Assembly: GCF_018069925.1 (NCBI RefSeq)
Contig: NZ_JAGPXB010000001.1
Coordinates: 558,001 to 622,000 of the forward strand
DNA from: Flavobacterium erciyesense
Lineage (GTDB): Bacteria; Bacteroidota; Bacteroidia; Flavobacteriales; Flavobacteriaceae
Direction of reading: 5' to 3'
Length of the DNA stretch: 64,000 bases
The notes beneath the pieces are model-generated. The model ran no database searches. It was not told the origin of the DNA and saw nothing but the letters and a program-made list of their open reading frames with translations. The position numbers and the translations under genes are program-made. Below are positions 8,108 through 17,517 of this stretch, piece by piece. Every line of letters starts with the position of its first letter. The stretch's first letter is position 1.

Positions 8108-10195
8108 TTAGTGTTTTTTAGATTCATCAGTGTCCAAGTAATTTTCAATTACGGCAGATTTAGCTTTAATTTCGGTAGGAAAGAAAAAACTAAAGGGACT
8201 GGATTTAAAATGTCTCCAAATGGAAATGGTTACAAAACGCAATTCGAATACTGAAATTGCTCTTGATCGAAATGCTAGTCCGAGGGACAAACTAAAACTA
8301 ACCAAAAAATTAACCAAACCAATAATACCGATACCAAAAATCCCCCAAATTAACATATCGGTTGGGACTTTATAATTCGCTCCATACATGGCTAGCGCCA
8401 AATTACCGCTACCAAAAGTAATGTGTCTAATATCGAGATTAAGCCCCAAAAATAAACCAATCGAGGCCGTACTACCCATGAATACGCCAAACCAAAAATT
8501 AGATATAATTCCTGCCCATTTTTTTTCATACAAGTGCGCGAATCGAGTGGTTTTATTCTTCCCGAAATACCTTTTTAAAACGGGATGCTCACTTATTCTA
8601 AAATACACTTGATTGTGTTTGTCTCTATTGGCAACACTCCCTGAAATAATACCTGATAAAAACAGAAACACACCTGCAATTGCAGCATGAACAATTGCTA
8701 ATGAATGTATCGGACTCAAATCGATAACCAAAGTTTTCCATTTAGTTGCTGCAATATTGTAATCTAAATAATAATCAATAAGCCAAATCCCTAAAAGTGA
8801 AACCGGAAAAGCCATAATCACGTTGCCAACAAAGGCAATAAATTGGGAACGAAATACTCGAGCAAACAATATCGCAAACGCTTTGTATTTTTCAGTATCC
8901 TTACCTTTTTTAAGGGCTCCGTCTTCGAGCGCTTTGATAAGTGCCGCCGCTGTCATGGCGGGCTGTTTCGTGGCCAAGGTAAAACCTAATAAATAAATAG
9001 TGACAAAACCAAAAGCATAGTTCATGCTATATAAAAACGCATGACCAAAATAACTAGTTTCTACTTTTGACAACAACACTTTTATAATACATAATATACC
9101 AACAATAAAGCCACCACCAACAGCAGTTCGGAACATTTTGTAGTATTCTTTTCGGCTTTCGGTAATGTAATGTTCTCCTGTTTTAGCAGTATGCTGCGTT
9201 ATTTCATAGGACAGTAGTTGCGTACTTTCGGCAATAAATTTTCGAACGTTGTTTTTATAACAATTGTACTTTATGAGTTGAAGTACGAGACTAATTCCGT
9301 TGGCTTTTTTGTGTTTCTCATCGTCAACTACCAAAAGGGAAATCAAAAATTTAAGTCGAACTAATTGTTGTCTGATTTTTAATAAATTTTGATTGACACG
9401 AAGCGAAATTCCATATTTGGAACTATTGTTAAAAGCGGTTTCTACAAAGTCTTCGCACTGCTTATACAAAACAAGTAATTGCGCGTATGATAAATCGTCA
9501 GTAGTTATGTAATGATTTTTCGACTCTTTAATCCGATCTTCAATAAGGAACAACTCCTTTTCGAAAGCAGAAAAAGGACTCTCTAAATTTTCGAATTCAG
9601 GTACCATTTTAATCACATCGGTTTCCATTGCTCGCCCACTGATACGTTGGGTCAGCAAATGCATGGCTACTAGCAATTCACTTAAAACTGAATTGGACTC
9701 AACATCGTCATAGATAGATTTAAATTTAAGCAAATCACTCAATTCTTGCAATTGTTGCATCGGGATTTTTGAAATCCAAATTCCATCGTTAGCGAGATAA
9801 AAAACTTGATTAAAAATATATTCAAGTGTATCCTTTTGAGGTTGATAAGGCAAAAACTTAGCAAAAATGCGTTTTTTAACTTCAAAAAAGAAATCGGCAT
9901 CTTGCAAAATTGCAGCATCAGCTAAAATTTTATTGAATTTTTTATTTGCAAATATTTCGGCTAAATAGATGGAAAACTGCTTCCGACAAGCAAAATTGTT
10001 TTGCAAAAAAACAATGACGTCTGTGATATCTACCGTTTGAATATTCTTGGTGGATTTTGGTCTAATTAAACCTATGAGCTCTACTAAAGGTTGTAAGGGA
10101 TCATTTGTTTCCCGCCATGATTGTGCAACACCAAAGAACTCGGTCAAAATACCTGCTACGGTTGGATGCGCATTTGTTTTGGAAAATAATTTCAT
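8108..10195 (-). CDS. Membrane protein of the COG4389 (so-called site-specific recombinase) family
   Basis: The 695-residue protein has a long soluble N-terminal half (about 1-340) and six or seven hydrophobic segments in the C-terminal half, such as GGGFIVGILCIIKVLL, FGFVTIYLLGFTLA and IWGIFGIGIIGLVNFLVSFS. It ends with RHFKSSPFSFFFPTE. This layout fits the family labelled SpecificRecomb (Gcr-like). I see no tyrosine- or serine-recombinase catalytic motif, so the recombinase name should not be taken as function. Its role is unknown; it is probably an inner-membrane protein. Confidence 0.75.
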   Translation of the reverse strand: MKLFSKTNAHPTVAGILTEFFGVAQSWRETNDPLQPLVELIGLIRPKSTKNIQTVDITDVIVFLQNNFACRKQFSIYLAEIFANKKFNKILADAAILQDADFFFEVKKRIFAKFLPYQPQKDTLEYIFNQVFYLANDGIWISKIPMQQLQELSDLLKFKSIYDDVESNSVLSELLVAMHLLTQRISGRAMETDVIKMVPEFENLESPFSAFEKELFLIEDRIKESKNHYITTDDLSYAQLLVLYKQCEDFVETAFNNSSKYGISLRVNQNLLKIRQQLVRLKFLISLLVVDDEKHKKANGISLVLQLIKYNCYKNNVRKFIAESTQLLSYEITQHTAKTGEHYITESRKEYYKMFRTAVGGGFIVGILCIIKVLLSKVETSYFGHAFLYSMNYAFGFVTIYLLGFTLATKQPAMTAAALIKALEDGALKKGKDTEKYKAFAILFARVFRSQFIAFVGNVIMAFPVSLLGIWLIDYYLDYNIAATKWKTLVIDLSPIHSLAIVHAAIAGVFLFLSGIISGSVANRDKHNQVYFRISEHPVLKRYFGKNKTTRFAHLYEKKWAGIISNFWFGVFMGSTASIGLFLGLNLDIRHITFGSGNLALAMYGANYKVPTDMLIWGIFGIGIIGLVNFLVSFSLSLGLAFRSRAISVFELRFVTISIWRHFKSSPFSFFFPTEIKAKSAVIENYLDTDESKKH

Positions 10196-10318
10196 GGTGC
10201 AAATCAGTTTCTGTAAAAATACAAATCGAAGGCCAATTTAAGGTACTATTATTCGATTATTGAAAGCAACTATTTCAATGTTTATTACAACATCTTTGTA
10301 AATGACAGGAAATGAAGA

Positions 10319-10350
10319 TTGCAACTGCAAAAACAAAACTCCTATATTTG
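10319..10350 (+). promoter_or_regulatory. Promoter of the CYTH-domain gene
   Basis: TTG (10319-10321), a 21-nt spacer and TATATTTG (10343-10350) match the consensus closely. Transcription from about 10357 would run through the structured repeat at 10362-10503 before reaching the gene at 10509. Confidence 0.75.
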
Positions 10351-10361
10351 CAGTTCAACCT

Positions 10362-10503
10362 AGCCCAGATAGCAGTGAAAATTTACGAAGGCGCAAATTG
10401 CATTTTTCTAGCAAAAAAGAGCGACGCAAGAAGCTCCTTTTTTGTAATAGAAAAAGAATTTGAGCGGTCGTAAATTGAAACGAATAGCTGGAAAAAGCTC
10501 CTA
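10362..10503 (+). repeat. Structured interspersed repeat, copy 1
   Basis: It opens with AGCCCAGATAGCAGTG and closes with GAAACGAATAGCTGG and AAGCTCC. Between them a left arm (AATTTACGA, GCGCAAATT, TTTTTCTA) is complementary to a right arm (TAGAAAAA, AATTTGAGC, CGTAAATT), with the core GAGCGACGCAAGAAGCTCC in the loop region. It fills the spacer between the COG4389 and CYTH genes (10196-10508) apart from the promoter. Confidence 0.8.
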
Positions 10504-10508
10504 AAAAA

Positions 10509-10976
10509 ATGATTGAAATTGAAAGAAAATTTTTGGTGAAGAACGATACTTTTATTGACCAAGCAACTACCAAAAAATACATAGCACAAGGATATTTGAA
10601 CTCAGATCCGCTGCGAACTGTGCGTGTGCGAACCAAAGGCGATCAAGCTTTTTTGACCATAAAGGGACAAAGTAGCGCTAGCGGAATGTCGCGTTTTGAA
10701 TGGGAAAAAGAAATAGCAGTTGATGAGGCTAAAGCCTTACTGTCACTTTGCGAAAGTGGAATTATAGAAAAAACACGCTATGAAATCTATTTAGAAAAAC
10801 ATACGTTTGAAGTAGATGTTTTTCATGGCCTAAACGACGGATTGATTATTGCCGAAATCGAGCTAAAAACAGAGACCGAAACATTTGAAATACCAGATTG
10901 GTTAGGTATTGAAGTTACGGGAGATAAGCGCTACTACAATTCCTATTTGAGTCAGCTACCTTTTAGTACTTGGTAA
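10509..10976 (+). CDS. CYTH-domain protein (triphosphate tunnel enzyme family)
   Basis: The 155-residue protein begins MIEIERKFLVKN, the ExExK signature of CYTH proteins, followed by alternating charged strands (RTVRVRTKGDQAFLTIKG, FEWEKEI, KTRYEI, EVDVFHG, IAEIEL) that would line the tunnel. Family members hydrolyse tripolyphosphate or nucleoside triphosphates, or cyclise ATP. Bacterial short forms are mostly inorganic triphosphatases, but the substrate here cannot be told. Its 5' leader contains a whole copy of the structured repeat. Confidence 0.9.
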   Translation: MIEIERKFLVKNDTFIDQATTKKYIAQGYLNSDPLRTVRVRTKGDQAFLTIKGQSSASGMSRFEWEKEIAVDEAKALLSLCESGIIEKTRYEIYLEKHTFEVDVFHGLNDGLIIAEIELKTETETFEIPDWLGIEVTGDKRYYNSYLSQLPFSTW

Positions 10977-11504
10977 TTAATCATTGAGCACCTCAATGGT
11001 CACTAACATACCGCCACTTGCTTTGTTAGAAGCAATTTCCATAAAAGCTCTTTTGGTAAGATCAATTTCTCTTGAACGCACAAATGGACCACGATCTAAT
11101 ATTTCAACAACTACCGACTTTCCGTTTTTTTCATTAGTAATACGCACTTTGGTACCAAAAGGAAGTTTTTTGTGCGCAGCCGTGTACTTATTATTATCAA
11201 ATTTTTTACCGCTAGTGGTTCGTCTGCCATTGAATTTGTCGGCATAGTAGGAAGCGTGCACTTGCTTTTTGTATGGTTTAAAAACACCCGTGTATACAAG
11301 AGTGCTATCAGCACTTTTATCTGATATTACTGTGCCTACTTTGTTTTTTTTGATTGTGTCTTTTTCTGCAACCAATTTTGAAGTAACATTCTTTTCTAAA
11401 TTAGTCTTCGGACTTATTTTACTCTGTCTATCTGCGGTGTTAGTTTGACCACTTACCTGAAACAAAACTGCGATACTAAATAATAAAGTAAATGCTATTT
11501 TCAT
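10977..11504 (-). CDS. RlpA-like double-psi beta-barrel protein, exported
   Basis: The 175-residue protein has a signal peptide (MKIAFTLLFSIAVLFQVSGQ), a variable linker to about residue 80, and an RlpA/DPBB domain: ASYYADKFNGRRTTSGKKFD, TAAHKKLPFGTKVRITN, VEILDRGPFVRSREIDLT. The catalytic-type Asp (LDRGPF) of RlpA lytic transglycosylases is retained. There is no lipobox Cys and no SPOR domain. It probably acts on the cell wall in the periplasm. Its stop meets that of the convergent CYTH gene. Confidence 0.85.
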   Translation of the reverse strand: MKIAFTLLFSIAVLFQVSGQTNTADRQSKISPKTNLEKNVTSKLVAEKDTIKKNKVGTVISDKSADSTLVYTGVFKPYKKQVHASYYADKFNGRRTTSGKKFDNNKYTAAHKKLPFGTKVRITNEKNGKSVVVEILDRGPFVRSREIDLTKRAFMEIASNKASGGMLVTIEVLND

Positions 11505-11588
11505 ATGTATTTTATTAGTTCAACTCTATTTTACAAAAACCGTACCTAGAAAAAAAAAGCTCTATTTCTAGAGCTTTCTATAGGTTAA

Positions 11589-12011
11589 TTACAACCATAA
11601 ATTCCAAGGAATTCTGCTTAAAATAAGAAGTAAACCAATACCGTAAAATATTGAAAATGTTTTGAATTTACTTTCAGATGATGCCAAATTTTTATGTTTA
11701 GACCAACCAACTGTAATAAGAGCGATTGCGATAATGTTGATTAATGGATGCTCCAATGATGTTAGGCGTAATGCTTTATCTGACATTTGCCCTAAAGAAT
11801 CTAAACCTAGAGGTGAAACAAAATACAGAACGAGTCCTACTAAAAGTTGAATATGGATAGCAATTAAAGCAAATAAAGCAATTTTTCTATCTTTAGACGT
11901 GAACTCTTTACCTGAAAATTTACCGATTAAAGCATTTACCACTGCCACTACTAAAATTAAAAGTGCTAAATAAGCCCAACCAGAATGAAATTTTTGAATG
12001 AATTGATACAT
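11589..12011 (-). CDS. Small four-helix membrane protein, cytochrome b-like
   Basis: The 140-residue protein has four hydrophobic helices: HSGWAYLALLILVVAVVNAL, IALFALIAIHIQLLVGLVLY, HPLINIIAIALITVGW and TFSIFYGIGLLLILSRIPW. Histidines occur at positions that could bind haem (HSGW, IHIQLL, EHPL). Homologues in flavobacteria are often called cytochrome B, but haem binding is unproven. It is likely an inner-membrane protein of unknown role. A terminator separates it from the upstream TonB receptor gene. Confidence 0.6.
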   Translation of the reverse strand: MYQFIQKFHSGWAYLALLILVVAVVNALIGKFSGKEFTSKDRKIALFALIAIHIQLLVGLVLYFVSPLGLDSLGQMSDKALRLTSLEHPLINIIAIALITVGWSKHKNLASSESKFKTFSIFYGIGLLLILSRIPWNLWL

Positions 12012-12054
12012 AAATATTGATTTTGTTTAAAACAAATATAATAAAAAAAGGCAT

Positions 12055-12092
12055 AAAAAAACCCTCATTCCTAATGAAATGAGGGTTTTTTT
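12055..12092 (-). terminator. Terminator after the TonB receptor gene
   Basis: AAACCCTCATT and AATGAGGGTTT form a strong stem flanked by A- and T-runs, 15 nt past the stop of the receptor gene on the minus strand. Confidence 0.85.
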
Positions 12093-12106
12093 TATTTAAT
12101 ATCAAA

Positions 12107-15100
12107 CTAGTTGAACGTGTAACGAACACCAGTTTGCATTTGCCATCTTGATGAGTTTAAACCAACATCATCAACTTGGTTAATGTTATTTCCAACAGTC
12201 GGGTTGTAACTGAATGTAGGAGTATTTGTTCCTGTTACAAAACCAACTTGAGTTAACAATTGTACTTGGTCATTGTTTGTAAAATATCTTTTACCCCAGT
12301 TTTTATTCAACAAATTAGTAAAGTTAAATACATCAGCAGTAAGTTCAAATGTATGTTTCTTTTTACCGATAGTAAAAGTAAATTCTTGAGCAAATTTTAA
12401 ATCAACTACGTGAGTAGTTTTCAAACGATCACCGTTACGTTCTGCGTAAGTACCTTTTCTAGTTCTTAAGTACTCATTTCCTTCAATGAAAGCGCTTAAA
12501 GCTTCCCATTGTTGTTGCGGAGTTAAAGTATTAGAAGAAGTAGAAACCAATCTAATTTCACTTTGTGCAGCCGGTACATAAATCAAAGCAGAGTTTGAGA
12601 AAGTATCTTGTAATAAACGTCCTGCATCATTGTATACATAACTAATTGGAGTACCTTGAGCACCTTCGTAGAAGAAACCAATTCTAGTTTTAGTAAAGTC
12701 ACTCCATTTTAATGTAGCATTACCGTTAGAAACTACTCTTCTTCCTGGATCAAAATCAGATCTTGACAAACGAAGAGCATTTGCTCCGTTAACAGTTTCT
12801 GTATTGTTCCATTGTGAACTGTTTTGAGAAGAAGTTGCATCTAACAAGACTGTAGATTCTCCATAAGATAGAGTTCCTGAAATGTTTGCATCAATGAAAT
12901 CAGATCTAAAGTTTTTAGCTAATGTAAAAGCTACGTTGTAAGCTTTACCTTCGCTAGTGTTTGAACCTAAATAAACACCTAAGTATGTATTATCAACTCT
13001 GTTGTTACCATTGTAACGTGGTCTGTTATCTGCTCCTGTTAAGAAACTTGAAGCAGGTCTGATATTTAAGTTTTCATAAGTTACAGCGCTCATGTTATCA
13101 TTATAAGTAACCTCAGATGTAAACACAAAACCTAAAGGTAACTTTTGGTCTACAGCGAAACTAGCTTTGAAAACTTGAGGCAATTTGAAATCTTTAGCAA
13201 ACAAATCGATGTTACCACCTCTTCCACCTGAACCTGGCAATGGACCAAGAGCAGTAGTTCCATTCATAATTTGACTATCAACGCTAGGATTTGGGTCAAA
13301 TACCGGCATTTGAGAAGCAGATGTAATTTGAATTGCTCCTTGAGTTACACCATTATTATTGTATGTACCACCTGGCCAAACTAATGGTAATCTAGATGTG
13401 AATACACCCACACCACCTCTAATCTGAGTAGATTTCTTACCGTTTACATCGTAATTAAATCCTAAACGTGGTGCAAAATGCGCAGTGGTGTTGATTGCTT
13501 CTCCAACTCTAGCACCTTGTAAATTTTTACCTGCTGCTTCTAACAAACCTACGGTTCTATTGTTGAAATCAGCATTTCCTAATCCGTCTTCCCAAACTGG
13601 AACATCAACTCTAACTCCGTATGAAAGTTTAAAGTTATCTGTTACTCTCATGTCATTCTGAACGTAGAAACCAAATTGTTTAGTACCAAACTCAGCAGCA
13701 CCTTGTGAGTCATCACCACTTCCTCCTATTAAAGAGTAGTTCAAGATATATCTGTTTGGTTTTCTATCTAACAAGAAATCATCAAGATTTGAGTAACGGT
13801 AAGAACCAAAGTTATTTCCGAAGAAAACGTTTTTAGATTGAGAAAACTCATTGTGAGTTCCAATTGTAATTTTATTTCTACCAGTATTAATTTCGAAGTT
13901 ATCCGTAATAGTCAATACTTTTTGGTCTAGCAAGTTTGCTGTTGAGAAACCTTCAGCACCAAAAAAGATACTTTGATTTGCACCGTCAAAAATTTGAACA
14001 GTTGGAAAAGGATCTCCTGACGCATCTCTATCGTCAGCAACGTTTGTATAAGCTACAACTAAATTATTTGAAAATTTATTTCCAAATCTAGAGTTCAACT
14101 CTAACGATGTTGAATTCGTTACAGAATTAAACAATTGACTACCGTTTTGAAAACTAATTGCAGTAGCTGATGAACGGCTTGGAGAAAACTGATCAGCCTT
14201 TACATAACTGTGTTTTAAAGACAATTTATGGTTATCATTTATATTCCAGTCAAACTTACCAATCAACTTATCACTCTTCAATGTACGTACATTATTATCA
14301 AAAGTCCCTGGATCATAACCATAAGTAGCAAGCTTTGTACGTAACTCATCTAATCTATTTCTTGATAAACCTGTGTAAGTTGACAAATCGAACGGCTGAG
14401 GAGTTTCATTATCTTGTCTTTCGTAATTCAAGAAAAAGAAAACTTTATCTTTAACGATTGCTCCACCAGCGCGTACACCATAAGTTTGTGCTGAGAAATC
14501 AGCTAACTTTTGTCTTCCATTTGTACCTGCCAAAGAAGGCGGAGTTTTTCCTGCTAGATTTTGATCTCTATTCAAGAAATAAGCCGATCCTTCAAAATTA
14601 TTTGTTCCTGAACGAGTAATTGCACTAATTGCACCACCAGCAAAACCAGAAAGTTTAACGTCATAAGGCGCAACACTTACTTGAAATTGCTCAATTGCAT
14701 CAACAGAGATAGGACTTACTCCTGTTTGACCTCCGTTAGTTCCATTTGCAGCTAAACCAAAAACGTCATTACTTACCGCACCATCAATATAAATGGCATT
14801 AAATCTGTTGTTTTGACCACCAATTGACAAAACATCATCTCCTCTTAATTGTGCTTGAGGTGTCAACCTAGCAAAATCAGCAATGTTACGTGATAATGAT
14901 GGTAATGATTTAATTTTGTCAGAGTTGATTACTGTTTGAGCACCAGTTCTTTGCGTGTTAAAAGTATTATCTCTTGTTGCTTTTACAACTACTTCTTTCA
15001 ACTCGTTAGACTCTTCCGCCAAAACCACTCTTAAAGCTTTGTTTTCACCTAATTGCAAAAACACATCGCTGTTTACAAAATCAGAGAAACCAACAAAGGT

Positions 15101-15352
15101 TACCGTAATTGTGTATGGCCCACCAACTCTCATGTTTGAGATACTAAAATTACCTGTTCCGTCAGTAGAAGCAGAGTAACGTGTACCTGAAGGAGTGTGT
15201 ACCGCTAAAATAGAAGCGCCTGGCAAGGATTGCTTATCCTTATCATAAACACTACCACTAATAGAAGAATTAGTGTTTCCTTGTGCATAAATGCTAGGAG
15301 TAGCACAAAAAAGTACCGCCAGCACTAAAAACAACTTTAATAATTTTTTCAT
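12107..15352 (-). CDS. TonB-dependent outer-membrane receptor with N-terminal carboxypeptidase-regulatory-like domain
   Basis: The 1081-residue protein has a signal peptide (MKKLLKLFLVLAVLFCATPSIYAQ), a carboxypeptidase-regulatory-like beta-sandwich (about 30-110, SISGSVYDKDKQSLPGASIL), a plug domain (about 125-240, ARLTPQAQLRGDDVLSIGG) and a long beta barrel ending in an aromatic-rich strand (GVRYTFN). This is the Oar/SusC-like layout. It should import a large substrate, but no SusD partner is adjacent, so the substrate is unknown. I start at ATG 15352; an upstream TTG at 15379 overlaps the -7 box and is not credible. Confidence 0.92.
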   Translation of the reverse strand: MKKLLKLFLVLAVLFCATPSIYAQGNTNSSISGSVYDKDKQSLPGASILAVHTPSGTRYSASTDGTGNFSISNMRVGGPYTITVTFVGFSDFVNSDVFLQLGENKALRVVLAEESNELKEVVVKATRDNTFNTQRTGAQTVINSDKIKSLPSLSRNIADFARLTPQAQLRGDDVLSIGGQNNRFNAIYIDGAVSNDVFGLAANGTNGGQTGVSPISVDAIEQFQVSVAPYDVKLSGFAGGAISAITRSGTNNFEGSAYFLNRDQNLAGKTPPSLAGTNGRQKLADFSAQTYGVRAGGAIVKDKVFFFLNYERQDNETPQPFDLSTYTGLSRNRLDELRTKLATYGYDPGTFDNNVRTLKSDKLIGKFDWNINDNHKLSLKHSYVKADQFSPSRSSATAISFQNGSQLFNSVTNSTSLELNSRFGNKFSNNLVVAYTNVADDRDASGDPFPTVQIFDGANQSIFFGAEGFSTANLLDQKVLTITDNFEINTGRNKITIGTHNEFSQSKNVFFGNNFGSYRYSNLDDFLLDRKPNRYILNYSLIGGSGDDSQGAAEFGTKQFGFYVQNDMRVTDNFKLSYGVRVDVPVWEDGLGNADFNNRTVGLLEAAGKNLQGARVGEAINTTAHFAPRLGFNYDVNGKKSTQIRGGVGVFTSRLPLVWPGGTYNNNGVTQGAIQITSASQMPVFDPNPSVDSQIMNGTTALGPLPGSGGRGGNIDLFAKDFKLPQVFKASFAVDQKLPLGFVFTSEVTYNDNMSAVTYENLNIRPASSFLTGADNRPRYNGNNRVDNTYLGVYLGSNTSEGKAYNVAFTLAKNFRSDFIDANISGTLSYGESTVLLDATSSQNSSQWNNTETVNGANALRLSRSDFDPGRRVVSNGNATLKWSDFTKTRIGFFYEGAQGTPISYVYNDAGRLLQDTFSNSALIYVPAAQSEIRLVSTSSNTLTPQQQWEALSAFIEGNEYLRTRKGTYAERNGDRLKTTHVVDLKFAQEFTFTIGKKKHTFELTADVFNFTNLLNKNWGKRYFTNNDQVQLLTQVGFVTGTNTPTFSYNPTVGNNINQVDDVGLNSSRWQMQTGVRYTFN

Positions 15353-15376
15353 ATTGATTAGTTTATTAATATTTGG

Positions 15377-15384
15377 CAAAATTA
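15377..15384 (-). promoter_or_regulatory. Probable -7 box of the TonB receptor gene
   Basis: TAATTTTG on the minus strand fits TAnnTTTG and would start transcription near 15371. The nearest upstream TTG is 27 nt away, longer than usual, so only the -7 box is well supported. Confidence 0.5.
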
Positions 15385-15594
15385 TAACATTTTTAGTTTA
15401 TTAAGTTAACACAACGTTAAGAAAGCTAATTTGGAAGAATTAAAAATTGAAGTAATTACTGATTTTAATGCATAATGATCAATATTTTAAAAATATTCTC
15501 AACAAAAAAGACAAAATGATAAATTATATGCAAATATTAAGAGTTAAAAATAATAGAAAAAAAATGCAGTTCTTCAGTTAAAATCATTTAAAAA

Positions 15595-15645
15595 GAGGCT
15601 ATTAACCATAAAAAAGCCTCAATATGTATTTTATCGAGGCTTTTG
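15595..15645 (-). terminator. Terminator or attenuator after pgi, with alternative pairing
   Basis: AGCCTC (15615-15620) can pair with GAGGCT at 15636-15641, the hairpin with flanking A/T runs, or with GAGGCT at 15595-15600. It lies downstream of pgi and about 240 nt before the TonB gene on the minus strand. The rest of the 15353-15706 spacer is A/T-rich and shows only the -7 box above. Confidence 0.6.
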
Positions 15646-15706
15646 TTATTTGTAAATGGTTCAAAACAAGAATGTTTTCAAGCAAATTGATGAATCAAAT
15701 TTTGAT

Positions 15707-17359
15707 TTATTTGTTTTTTAAAAAATATTCAAGCAAAAACGTTGTAGAACTATCATGTGTGTTAACAGACTTACTCTCTATTTCATTTAATATAGAATTT
15801 GCTAACTGTTTCCCTAATTCTACCCCCCATTGATCAAAGCTAAAAATATTCCAAATTACGCCTTGAACGAAAATTTTATGCTCGTACATCGCAATCAATG
15901 AACCAAGAGACGCAGGAGTTAATTTTTGAATTAAGATTGTATTGGTCGGTTTATTACCTTCAAAAACTTTAAAAGCTCGCAACTCATTTGCTTTGGCTTC
16001 GCTTAATCCTTGTTTATCGAATTCAGCCTGCACTTGCTCAGCCGTTTTTCCGTGTAACAATGCTTCTGTTTGTGCAAAGAAGTTAGACATTAGCTTATCA
16101 TGATGATTTTCATCGCCATGTAGAGAAGAAACGTATCCAATAAAATCTGCTGGAATCAATTTGGTACCTTGATGGATTAATTGAAAAAAGGCGTGTTGCG
16201 AATTCGTGCCCGGCTCACCCCAAATAATGGTTCCGGTTTGATAATTTACTTTTTGACCATCGCGACCCACACTTTTACCATTACTTTCCATGGTGCCTTG
16301 TTGTAAGTAAGGTGCTAATTTTTGCAAATATTGCGTGTACGGAATAAGCGCTTCACTCTCGGCACCAAAAAAATTATTGTACCAAACACTTAGCAAAGCT
16401 AAAACTACAGGAATATTAGTATCAAACTCGGTAGTTTTAAAATGCTCATCCATAGCATTTGCACCTGAAAGCAATTGCTCAAAATTAGCATATCCAACAG
16501 ATAGACTGATAGAAAGTCCTACCGCACTCCATAATGAAAAACGACCACCAACCCAATCCCACATTGGGAACACTGCATCGGGATCAATACCAAAAGCTGT
16601 AACTTTTTCGATATTGGTTGAAACTGCCACAAAATGTTTGGCAATATCAGCCTGACTTGTCCCAAACTCTTCGGATAAAAACCACTTTTTAATAGTTTCT
16701 GAATTCGTTAAAGTTTCTTGTGTGGTAAAAGTTTTTGAGACAATTACAAAAAGTGTTGTTTCGGGATTTAGTTTTTTAATTACTTCTTGAACATGATCAC
16801 CATCTACATTAGAAACAAAATGCACATTCAAATGATTTTTGTAATACGCAAGCGCCTCTACTACCATCGCTGGCCCTAAATCAGATCCACCAATTCCTAT
16901 ATTTACAACATCAGTAAATGGTTTACCCGTATATCCTTTTCGTGCTCCAGAAGTAACTTCATTGGTGAACGATTCAATTTTGGCTTTAACCTCATTTACC
17001 TCTGGCATTACATTTATACCATCAACCATAACAGTAGCATCCGCAGGAGCACGCAAAGCAGTATGCAGTACGGCTCTATTTTCGGTTTGATTGATAATCG
17101 CACCTCCAAAATATTCCGCGATAGCTTCTTTTAAACCAACTTGATTGGCTAATTCAAGCAATAACGAAAGTGTTTCGTTAGTAATGATATTTTTAGAAAA
17201 GTCTACCAAGAAATCATTCCATTGCAAGTTAAACTGAGTTGTTCTGGTTGCATCTTGCTGAAATAAATCTTGCATTTTTGCCTCTTTCATGGTTTGAAAG
17301 TGCATTTCTAACTGTTTCCAAGCAGCAGTAGCCGTTGGATTTATTGTATGTAAGGCCAT
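15707..17359 (-). CDS. pgi: Glucose-6-phosphate isomerase
   Basis: Pgi interconverts glucose 6-phosphate and fructose 6-phosphate. The substrate-binding [12 protein letters not shown], the [16 protein letters not shown] segment with catalytic His, and the C-terminal [15 protein letters not shown] signature are intact. At 550 residues it is the long form common in bacteria. I start at ATG 17359 ([14 protein letters not shown]); the frame is open to 17446 but a TATTTTTG box at 17394-17401 would put the transcript start below it. Confidence 0.96.
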   Translation of the reverse strand: MALHTINPTATAAWKQLEMHFQTMKEAKMQDLFQQDATRTTQFNLQWNDFLVDFSKNIITNETLSLLLELANQVGLKEAIAEYFGGAIINQTENRAVLHTALRAPADATVMVDGINVMPEVNEVKAKIESFTNEVTSGARKGYTGKPFTDVVNIGIGGSDLGPAMVVEALAYYKNHLNVHFVSNVDGDHVQEVIKKLNPETTLFVIVSKTFTTQETLTNSETIKKWFLSEEFGTSQADIAKHFVAVSTNIEKVTAFGIDPDAVFPMWDWVGGRFSLWSAVGLSISLSVGYANFEQLLSGANAMDEHFKTTEFDTNIPVVLALLSVWYNNFFGAESEALIPYTQYLQKLAPYLQQGTMESNGKSVGRDGQKVNYQTGTIIWGEPGTNSQHAFFQLIHQGTKLIPADFIGYVSSLHGDENHHDKLMSNFFAQTEALLHGKTAEQVQAEFDKQGLSEAKANELRAFKVFEGNKPTNTILIQKLTPASLGSLIAMYEHKIFVQGVIWNIFSFDQWGVELGKQLANSILNEIESKSVNTHDSSTTFLLEYFLKNK

Positions 17360-17393
17360 TGAATTGGTATTTGTAGTAAAATTAAAAGTGTTG

Positions 17394-17401
17394 CAAAAAT
17401 A
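17394..17401 (-). promoter_or_regulatory. Probable -7 box of pgi
   Basis: Minus-strand TATTTTTG fits TAnnTTTG, 35 nt before the pgi ATG. No TTG stands at 17-23 nt, so the -33 element is weak. Confidence 0.45.
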
Positions 17402-17517
17402 CTTAAAAATGTTGGAAACGTTTCTACCGCCATCAGGATATAACAATATGAGGCGAAAAACTGTATTTTATAAAAAATCAAACACTAGTTAAAATCAGCT
17501 CCTCAGAAAACCGCAAA

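Noticed and set aside
8108..10195. Reading the 695-residue protein as evidence for an integrated mobile element
   Set aside because: The name comes from family history; there are membrane helices but no recombinase residues, att sites or phage genes nearby.
10355..10636. Open frames on the minus strand over the repeat before the CYTH gene
   Set aside because: They cover the repeat and the antisense of the CYTH start, have no protein-like pattern, and conflict with the clear plus-strand gene.
15353..15379. TTG start at 15379 for the TonB receptor
   Set aside because: It overlaps the probable -7 box and puts nine residues before a normal signal peptide that begins with ATG at 15352.
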